DNA of 64,000 nt from AP-16 sp046727735 (lineage in GTDB: Bacteria > Pseudomonadota > Alphaproteobacteria > Rhizobiales > Xanthobacteraceae). Shown one piece after another: positions 58,340 through 64,000 of the stretch. The position numbers and the translations under genes are program-made. The notes under the pieces are model-generated. The model made no database searches and was not told the DNA's origin. It saw only the letters and a program-made list of their open reading frames with translations. The stretch covers positions 8,688-72,687 of the forward strand of contig JBKPDF010000032.1 of assembly GCA_046727735.1 (NCBI GenBank), given 5' to 3'. Every line of letters starts with the position of its first letter. The first letter of the stretch is position 1.

Positions 58340-59845
58340 ATGCGCATCGCGGTCGGCGGCTTCATGCACGAGACGAACACGTTCGTGCCCGCGCCCACCA
58401 TATGGGAGGATTTCGTGCGCGCCGGGCCGTGGCCGACCGTCACGGAGGGCGAGGCGATCCGCTCGACGTTTCGTGGGCTCAACCTTGGCATCTCGCATTT
58501 CATCGAGGCGGTACAAGCCGCGGGCCACGCGATCGTGCCGTTGGTCTGGGCCGCCGCGATGCCGGGCGGACGAGTCCAGGACGATGCATTCGAGCGCGTG
58601 GCCGAGAAGCTCGTCGGCGGGCTGCGGCGGGAAAAACCCGATGCGGTATTTCTCGAGCTTCACGGCGCGATGGTCACGGAAAGCCATGACGACGGCGAAG
58701 GCGAGCTGCTGCGCCGTGTTCGTGCCGTGGTCGGTGCTTCGGCGCCGATTGTCGCCTCGCTCGATCTGCACGCCAATGTTTCGGCCCAAATGGTGAGAAC
58801 TGCGGATCTGCTCTCGTCCTACCGCACCTATCCGCACGTCGATTGGGGCCCGACGGGAGCGCGGTGCGCGCAGTGGCTCGACCGGGTCTCATCGTGGAAG
58901 CGGCGCGCCGGCGCCGGCCGGGCGCTGCGGCAATCTCCGTTCCTGATCCCGGTCACGGCGGGCTGCACCTACACCGAGCCGGCCGGCGGTCTCTATCGGC
59001 GCTTGCAGGAGATCGAGCAACAGAGCGGCGTGCACCTGTCGTTGAACATGGGCTTCCCGCCTGCCGACATCTGCGACGTGGGCCCGAGCATCACCGCCTA
59101 TGGCAAAACGCAGGCCGCGGCGGACGCGGCGGCGGACGAGCTGTTCTCCGCGCTGCGCGCGGCGGAGCCGGAATTCGCCGCGCATCGTCCGCTGCCGATG
59201 GCGGACGCGGTCGCGAAGGGGCTGCGAATTGCGGCTGCCGCGTCGCGTCCCGTCGTCCTCTCGGACACGCAGGACAATCCGGGTGCCGGCGCGCCTTCGA
59301 ATACGACGGGCCTGATCGCCGAGCTGTTGCGGCAGCGGGCGCAGCGGACGGTGGTCGGCATCCTGCACGATCCCGCGGCCGCTGCGGCCGCCCATCGCGC
59401 GGGAATCGGCGGGACCGTGGAGCGGCTGGGCGGCGGCGGAGAAGGTCCGGGGCAGGAGCGGCTCGGAGGCCCCTGGCGCATCGCGGCGCTGAGTGAGGGA
59501 CGGTTCCGCGGCACCTCACCGATGCTGCGCACAGCCGAAACCGTGATCGGTCCCACCGCGCTGCTCGGACAAGGCGGGGTCGAGGTGCTGGTCGCGAGCA
59601 TTCGCCAGCAACCGATTCACCGCGAGGTCTTCACGCATATCGGCGTCGATCTCTCGTCGCGCGCCATCGTGGCGCTGAAGAGCTCGGCGCACTTTCGCGC
59701 CGGTTTTCAGGAGATCGCCGAAGCGGTGATCGTCTGCCTCGCGCCGGGGGTCAATCTCGAAGATCCGGGCGCTTTTGCCTACACCAAGATCCGGCCCGGA
59801 GTGCACCTGGGTCCGTCGGCGCGTGCTCCGCAAACGGGCTCCTAG
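58340..59845 (+). CDS. M81 family (MlrC-like) metallopeptidase
   Basis: 501 residues resembling microcystinase C (MlrC). The N-terminus RIAVGGFMHETNTFVP carries the first zinc-site His/Glu, VFLELHGAMVTESHDDGEGELL and IVASLDLHANVS the next ones, and VVLSDTQDNPGAGAPSNTT a conserved central motif; ALLGQGGVEVLVAS ends the second domain. Such proteins hydrolyse small peptides or amides, with Zn as cofactor. ATG at 58340 has GGAGG at good spacing; an upstream ATG at 58298 is less likely. It probably belongs to the nearby catabolic genes. Confidence 0.9.
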   Translation: MRIAVGGFMHETNTFVPAPTIWEDFVRAGPWPTVTEGEAIRSTFRGLNLGISHFIEAVQAAGHAIVPLVWAAAMPGGRVQDDAFERVAEKLVGGLRREKPDAVFLELHGAMVTESHDDGEGELLRRVRAVVGASAPIVASLDLHANVSAQMVRTADLLSSYRTYPHVDWGPTGARCAQWLDRVSSWKRRAGAGRALRQSPFLIPVTAGCTYTEPAGGLYRRLQEIEQQSGVHLSLNMGFPPADICDVGPSITAYGKTQAAADAAADELFSALRAAEPEFAAHRPLPMADAVAKGLRIAAAASRPVVLSDTQDNPGAGAPSNTTGLIAELLRQRAQRTVVGILHDPAAAAAAHRAGIGGTVERLGGGGEGPGQERLGGPWRIAALSEGRFRGTSPMLRTAETVIGPTALLGQGGVEVLVASIRQQPIHREVFTHIGVDLSSRAIVALKSSAHFRAGFQEIAEAVIVCLAPGVNLEDPGAFAYTKIRPGVHLGPSARAPQTGS

Positions 59846-59888
59846 CCGCGCTCGGCGAGGAGTCAGCCCGATCGCGCCGAACCGGAAT

Positions 59889-60185
59889 TCAGGCCGGCTC
59901 CCCGCTCTTCTGCATCCCCACCATCGGCGAGCCCGACTCGCCGGTTTTCCAGCCGCTGAAGATCTTTTCGGAGATGATGGCCTCCGGCGGCGCCATGAAC
60001 GCCTCGACGATGGTGATGATGCCGAACACCAGCGCCATCACCACGCCCAGTTGCTTGCCGGTCTCCTGCGTGAGCAGCAGGCTGTTTTGTGAGGTCCCGA
60101 GCAGCGCGATCATCGCCGCCAGGAAGGCGATGCAGGCGAGCACGAGCTTGAAGATCATGAACGACTTGCGAACATAGAGGAACAT
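59889..60185 (-). CDS. Small membrane protein, unknown function
   Basis: 98 residues with two hydrophobic helices (FMIFKLVLACIAFLAAMIAL and LGVVMALVFGIITIVEAFM) joined by a polar loop, and a soluble C-terminus (ISEKIFSGWKTGESG). Family not recognised. ATG at 60185 follows AGGAGA; an upstream ATG at 60215 is less likely. It converges on the M81 gene. Confidence 0.6.
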   Translation of the reverse strand: MFLYVRKSFMIFKLVLACIAFLAAMIALLGTSQNSLLLTQETGKQLGVVMALVFGIITIVEAFMAPPEAIISEKIFSGWKTGESGSPMVGMQKSGEPA

Positions 60186-60355
60186 TCCCGTCTCCTTTGC
60201 AGCCGCCCGCATCATAAACGCGAATGCGTTCGACGGCCACGCGTTTCAACCCTCGCGCGCCGCACGGGGCGCCGCCGGATGGCCGGAGATTCCGGCCTTT
60301 GTGCGGCCGATCGCCCCGCGGACGACCGGCGTGTTGGCGGTCTCGGGGGCCTTGC

Positions 60356-60381
60356 GGAAACGAATGCGCCCGATCCGCGTT
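60356..60381 (+). promoter_or_regulatory. Near-consensus EcfG-type promoter for the interrupted gene
   Basis: GGAAA (one mismatch) at 60356-60360, 17-base spacer, CGTT at 60378-60381, 66 bases before the ATG at 60448. Confidence 0.3.
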
Positions 60382-60447
60382 GTCTGATCCGGTTCGATAC
60401 TGCTCTTCGATTGCCGGCGGCGTCGGGAGCTCGAGCGAGAGGAAGCG

Positions 60448-60957
60448 ATGAAACGCCACGACGAAGCGCACCAGCGTTCCGAGGACATTTCCGACGGCGT
60501 CATGAACGAGGTCGTCAAGGTCTTGCGCAAGCGCGTCCGCAAGGTCGATCACAGCTACGACATTCCCTGCATCGCCGGCTACAGCAAGGACGCGCGTACG
60601 GTCTACATCGACCGGCATCTGCCGCGCTCGTTCTCGTGAACCTCGCGGGTCTACGTCACGCCGTTCCTGCTCACCCACGAGATCGTGGAGAAGGCGCTGC
60701 TGGACGAGCTCGGCCTGCATTATGTGCATGCGCACCAGATCGGGCTGCGCACCGAGCGCGCCGCGGTCGAGGCGGCCGGGATTTCCTGGCGCACGTACGA
60801 AGGATTCATGAAGAAGCACGAGAAGCCGATCGAGGAAGAAAAGCTGCAACGAGTGCCGCGCGATCTCGATCTCACGCCGTATCGCGATTTGGAGGATTTT
60901 GGGCTGCTGCAGGCTCTCGTGAGCAGGGAGCGCAAGCCGAATTCGAAGCCGAGGTGA
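60448..60957 (+). pseudogene. Conserved hypothetical gene with in-frame TGA
   Basis: An ATG after GAGAGGAAG starts KRHDEAHQRSEDISDGVMNEV, then HSYDIPCIAGYSKDARTVYIDRHLPRSFS, where TGA at 60637-60639 stops translation. The same frame continues without further stops for another 105 codons: TSRVYVTPFLLTHEIVEKALLDELGLHYVHAHQ, then AGISWRTYEGFMKKHEKPI and LQRVPRDLDLTPYRD, ending at a TGA at 60957. The two halves form one conserved protein of about 169 residues, with a HE motif (LLTHEIVEKAL) that could bind metal. TGG to TGA by one base, or a sequencing error, explains it. Stop read-through cannot be excluded. Confidence 0.7.
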
Positions 60958-61006
60958 ACCGGCACTCGATGGGCAGCCGCCGGCGCGATCTTGAGAATCG
61001 CGCGAA

Positions 61007-61189
61007 TTATCGGCTCGGTTCGGGAGCCTGGGTAAGCGCGATGCTGCAGGCCCGGCACTCGAAGATGTGCTGTTCGCAAAGAAATCCGCCGCGGGGAATT
61101 ACGCGGATCAGCGTCATGGCGTCGCCGCAGGCCGGACAGATCGGAGCAGGAGCCCTGCGCGGGGCCGGTTTTCGCTCGTCGCGGATCAT
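61007..61189 (-). CDS. Small zinc-ribbon-like protein
   Basis: 60 residues: a basic N-terminus (RDERKPAPRRAP), then CPACGDAMTLIRVIPRGGFLCEQHIFECRACSIALTQ. Two CxxC pairs (CPAC and CRAC) with an extra Cys suggest a single zinc ribbon. Function unknown; similar short proteins are common in Bradyrhizobium-like genomes. It starts with ATG at 61189 and is divergent from the TonB-receptor gene. Confidence 0.65.
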   Translation of the reverse strand: MIRDERKPAPRRAPAPICPACGDAMTLIRVIPRGGFLCEQHIFECRACSIALTQAPEPSR

Positions 61190-61508
61190 GGCTCGCTGAT
61201 ACCCGAATCGAGTCTCGGCCCCCTGTGACCTTCGTCACCGGCGCGGATATCCGGCCCGGTGCGGTATCGGGAGCGGGGTTCCGGTTCCGCCGTTAATTGC
61301 GCGAAACGCAACGCCGCGGGTGGGGACCTGCCAGCCTCGATCCCACGCATCTCGCCTGCCGCGTCAAGCAGCCGGATGGTTTGGTGTCGAGGCGGTATAA
61401 GTGAACACATCTGGGCTCCACTGTTGCCCAAAGACCACAGACTGGGGTCCGGCCATCGTCTATCGTCGGCTGCCTTTGTGGACTCGGTGTGTGCATCGGG
61501 AGTGCGTC
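61190..61508. other. Divergent spacer, no gene seen
   Basis: About 320 bases between the zinc-ribbon gene and the TonB receptor. No exact stress-type promoter, RNA gene or repeat is recognised; base composition falls from left to right. Confidence 0.35.
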
Positions 61509-63854
61509 ATGCGGCGAGCGTGGGGCGCAGCGGCGGCAATGCTGCTCCCTTGCACTGTATTCGCCGCACCCATCGAGTTGCCCACAATCGAGGTTGTCGC
61601 CGTCTCACCCGTTTCCGGCAGTGAAATCCAGCGGGACAAGGTTCCAGGTACGGTTGAGACGGTCGAAGCCCCCGAACTAGATCACGCCAAGTCGCCTGAC
61701 CTCTTGCAGTCGATGCTCAGGACGTTGCCGGGCGTGACTCTCAGCGATCAATCGGGCAATCCCTTCCAAGTGAATCTGGATTATCGTGGCTTCACTGCGT
61801 CCCCCGTGCAAGGAACGCCGCAAGGAATAGCCGTCTATCAGAACGGAACTCGAATCAACGAAGCATACGGCGACGTGGTGAACTGGGACTTCATCCCGGA
61901 GATGGCGATAAACCGGATGACCCTGATGTCCAACAATCCGGTGTTTGGCCTGAATGCCATCGGGGGGGCGTTGTCCATCGAAATGAAGAACGGCTTCAAC
62001 TACCAGGGTCAGCAAATCGAATTGCGGGGCGGTTCCTTCGGTCGGATAGGGGCCTCGGCACAGGCGGGATTTCAAAGCGGCAACTACTCAGCGTATGTCG
62101 CAGCGGATGCCACGAACGACCAGGGTTGGCGAGACTTCTCCTCCTTCTCTCGACTGCGACGGCTGTACGCAGATGTGGGGGCCAGGACCGACCAGACCGA
62201 GTTCCACGTTTCGTTTACCGGAGCAAATGACCATCTGGGTTCGGTTGTCGCAACCCCGATCGAGCTTCTCAATCAAAGTTGGTCGAGGGTTTGGACATGG
62301 CCGCAGACCACGCATCTCCAACTTGCTTTTTTGCAGACGAACGGTGCCTGGAGGCCAACCGACACCCTTGCGCTCAATGCGAATGCCTACTTCCGTGACT
62401 TTCGACAATCGCACGTAGACGGAAACGGCACCGATGCATTGCCCTGCGATCCGACGGGCCCCCTCGTTGGACAACTGTGTGTGGGCGACGGCAATACTCC
62501 GATCAACAAGAACTTTCCAACTCCCGACACGCTTTCCCCCGCCGCATTCCTCGGCGAGATCGACCGCAACTGGACGAAGACGAACAGTTACGGTGGTTCG
62601 ATTCAGGCCACGAGCACGTCGAACGTATTCAGTCGTCCAAACCACTTTGTCGTAGGAGTAAGCATCGATCACGGGCGCACGAACTTCTCAGGAAACAGCG
62701 AACTGGGAATCGTACAACCAAATCTGTTCGTCACCGGCACTGGCATCTTCATCGATCAGCCCGCAGCCGACATCGCTCCCGTCGATCTGCTGACGTTGAA
62801 CACCTATGTCGGAGTGTATGCAACGAACACGCTCGACATTACCTCCGAATTGTCGCTGACGGTTGGTGGTCGGTTCAATCTGGCTTTCATCGATTTGCGT
62901 GATCGGACCGGGCAGGATTCGCTTCTCAATAGCGATAATCGATACCAGCGGTTCAACCCCGTGATCGGAGCGACGTACAAGATCAGCCCTGGTTTGACCG
63001 CCTATGCGGGATATTCCGAGGCGAACAGAGCACCGACGCCGCTCGAACTCGGATGTTCGAGTCCGACACACCCTTGCATGATCGACAACTTTCTGATCGC
63101 GGACCCGCCGCTCAAACAGGTTGTCGGGCACACAATTGAAGCGGGCTTGCGAGGGAGGTGGAGCGGAGCCGATACAAAGACGCAACTGAGCTGGAGTGTC
63201 GGCGTTTTTCGTACCAAGTCTACTGATGACATTCTCAACATTGCGAGTGCAGCGATCCAGGGTTTCGGCTATTTTCAGAACGCCGGAGATACTTTGCGGC
63301 AGGGCGTCGAGGCGAAGGTGAACTACAAGTGGATCCGCTGGAACACCTATGCAAACTATACCTTTATCGATGCCACGTATCTCACTGCTTTGACAATTTC
63401 CTCTCCGAACAGCCCGTTCGCCGATTCCAACGGGAATATCGTTGTCTTTCCGGGCGACCATATTCCAGGCATTCCGGCCCACCGCTTCAAGGCTGGTGTC
63501 GAGTATGCCGTTACGGACGCATGGAAACTCGGGGCAGACATCAACGTCGTCGGGAGCCAGTTCCTGATCCACGACGACTCGAACCAAGCCCCCAAAGTGC
63601 CTGCTTACTGGGTCGTCAACCTGCACACCTCCTATCAGTTGACGAAGAATGTCGAAGTCTTCGGGTTGGTTCAGAACCTATTTGACCAACGCTACTATTC
63701 GTCAGGAACATTTTTCGACACAGGCGGATTCACGAGCAACACGCCGGGAGGAACACCTTTCCTGGGCTCTTTCGCCGATCCAAGAACATTTGTGCCGGGG
63801 ACCCCATTTGCTCTTTACGCGGGCATACGGGGCACGTTCAACACCGGCCCGTGA
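61509..63854 (+). CDS. TonB-dependent outer-membrane receptor
   Basis: 781-residue outer-membrane transporter. Signal peptide MRRAWGAAAAMLLPCTVFA, a short TonB-box-like start (ELPTIEVVAVSP), the plug (PDLLQSMLRTLPGVTLSDQSGNPFQVNLDYRGF..., RINEAYGDVVNWDFIPEMAINRMTLMSNNPVFGLNAIGGAL) and a long beta-barrel (YAGYSEANRAPTPLELGCSSP, GDHIPGIPAHRFKAGVEY, LVQNLFDQRYYSSGTFFD), ending in an aromatic-poor final strand. It imports a large ligand such as a siderophore, vitamin or sugar; the ligand is unknown. Its GC content is clearly lower than in the rest of the window, which suggests a different origin. ATG after GGGAG. Confidence 0.93.
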   Translation: MRRAWGAAAAMLLPCTVFAAPIELPTIEVVAVSPVSGSEIQRDKVPGTVETVEAPELDHAKSPDLLQSMLRTLPGVTLSDQSGNPFQVNLDYRGFTASPVQGTPQGIAVYQNGTRINEAYGDVVNWDFIPEMAINRMTLMSNNPVFGLNAIGGALSIEMKNGFNYQGQQIELRGGSFGRIGASAQAGFQSGNYSAYVAADATNDQGWRDFSSFSRLRRLYADVGARTDQTEFHVSFTGANDHLGSVVATPIELLNQSWSRVWTWPQTTHLQLAFLQTNGAWRPTDTLALNANAYFRDFRQSHVDGNGTDALPCDPTGPLVGQLCVGDGNTPINKNFPTPDTLSPAAFLGEIDRNWTKTNSYGGSIQATSTSNVFSRPNHFVVGVSIDHGRTNFSGNSELGIVQPNLFVTGTGIFIDQPAADIAPVDLLTLNTYVGVYATNTLDITSELSLTVGGRFNLAFIDLRDRTGQDSLLNSDNRYQRFNPVIGATYKISPGLTAYAGYSEANRAPTPLELGCSSPTHPCMIDNFLIADPPLKQVVGHTIEAGLRGRWSGADTKTQLSWSVGVFRTKSTDDILNIASAAIQGFGYFQNAGDTLRQGVEAKVNYKWIRWNTYANYTFIDATYLTALTISSPNSPFADSNGNIVVFPGDHIPGIPAHRFKAGVEYAVTDAWKLGADINVVGSQFLIHDDSNQAPKVPAYWVVNLHTSYQLTKNVEVFGLVQNLFDQRYYSSGTFFDTGGFTSNTPGGTPFLGSFADPRTFVPGTPFALYAGIRGTFNTGP

Positions 63855-63928
63855 GTGATCGAGGCGGCCTTTACCTATTCTGACTGAGACTGCTGCCAGT
63901 AGTCCGACCGTTCGCTGCTAAGGAAGCG

Positions 63929-64000
63929 ATGCAGCCAGGTATGCTCCGAACCCTGCGCTCGCCAACTTTCCAGCTCGTCTCGCTCATCGCGCTCGCTGTC
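63929..64000 (+). CDS. Start of an exported protein (cut by window edge)
   Basis: 24 codons from an ATG after AAGGAA: MQPGMLRTLRSPTFQLVSLIALAV, the beginning of a signal peptide. It follows the TonB-receptor gene by 74 bases on the same strand and could belong to the same transport system. Identity cannot be told from so little sequence. Confidence 0.4.
   Translation, partial: MQPGMLRTLRSPTFQLVSLIALAV

Noticed and set aside
60637..60639. Selenocysteine at the in-frame TGA
   Set aside because: No hairpin resembling a bacterial SECIS element was seen right after it, and the protein is not of a known selenoprotein family; a TGG to TGA change is simpler.
1..64000. CRISPR array, prophage, insertion sequence or conjugation genes
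   Set aside because: No regularly spaced repeats, transposase, integrase, phage structural or transfer genes were seen. The YqjE-like protein resembles holins but belongs to a chromosomal stress pair.

Overview
This 64 kb window is high-GC chromosomal DNA from an alphaproteobacterium, most likely of the order Hyphomicrobiales (Rhizobiales), in the Bradyrhizobium / Xanthobacteraceae neighbourhood. The evidence is an EcfG-type sigma factor, many promoters of the alphaproteobacterial general-stress form GGAAC-N16/17-CGTT, REP-like palindromes of the bradyrhizobial type, and small families (DUF3309, DUF3775, DUF2188, DUF3072, host-attachment protein) common in that group. This placement comes from reading the sequence; no database search was run.

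Layout. 0-19.5 kb is a mixed stress and cell-envelope region: a truncated MFS transporter, trehalose-6-phosphate synthase (otsA), small secreted and membrane proteins, a UdgX-type uracil-DNA glycosylase, a PQQ-type sugar dehydrogenase, a DegP/HtrA protease, a decayed mscL, a host-attachment protein, the EcfG-like sigma factor, DedA, two YkuD L,D-transpeptidases, an orphan amino-acid binding protein and a bifunctional penicillin-binding protein. 19.5-35.8 kb is a carbohydrate island: a six-gene minus-strand operon glgE - treS/maltokinase - glgB - glgX - treZ - treY with stops and starts overlapping or nearly so, and malQ on the other strand. It encodes the GlgE route (trehalose to maltose-1-phosphate to branched alpha-glucan) and the TreY/TreZ route back to trehalose. 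35.8-47 kb holds small stress-type proteins (YqjD/YqjE-like pair, His- or Gly-rich secreted proteins), DNA ligase D coupled to an S10 carboxypeptidase, a receiver-only response regulator and a PfpI/DJ-1 protein. 47-60 kb is catabolic: a branched-chain-type ABC transporter (livKGFHM) with a FlK-like thioesterase and an ABM-domain protein, facing aspartate dehydrogenase, PEBP, MmgE/PrpD and acyl-CoA dehydrogenase genes, then a TauD-type dioxygenase and an M81 peptidase. The right end (about 61.4 kb onward) has a TonB-dependent receptor with visibly lower GC.

Main result. Ten sites match GGAAC-N16/17-CGTT exactly. All that I found at full match lie between genes and point at a start codon: otsA and its divergent neighbour, a divergent pair of small secreted proteins, DUF3309, htrA, the PBP, the whole glgE-treY operon, the YqjD/YqjE pair and a His-rich secreted peptide. 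Four more sites match with one change (DUF2188, ligD, a SnoaL-like gene, an interrupted gene). With the sigma factor at 10.85 kb inside the same window, the region reads as a general-stress-response neighbourhood linking osmolyte/glucan metabolism, envelope maintenance and DNA repair. Several genes are damaged: mscL (internal deletion plus frameshift), a Gly-rich gene (frameshift in a G7 run), a conserved gene with an in-frame TGA, and an amidohydrolase remnant. Start codons were chosen from ribosome-binding sites, signal peptides and promoter positions, and some remain uncertain.
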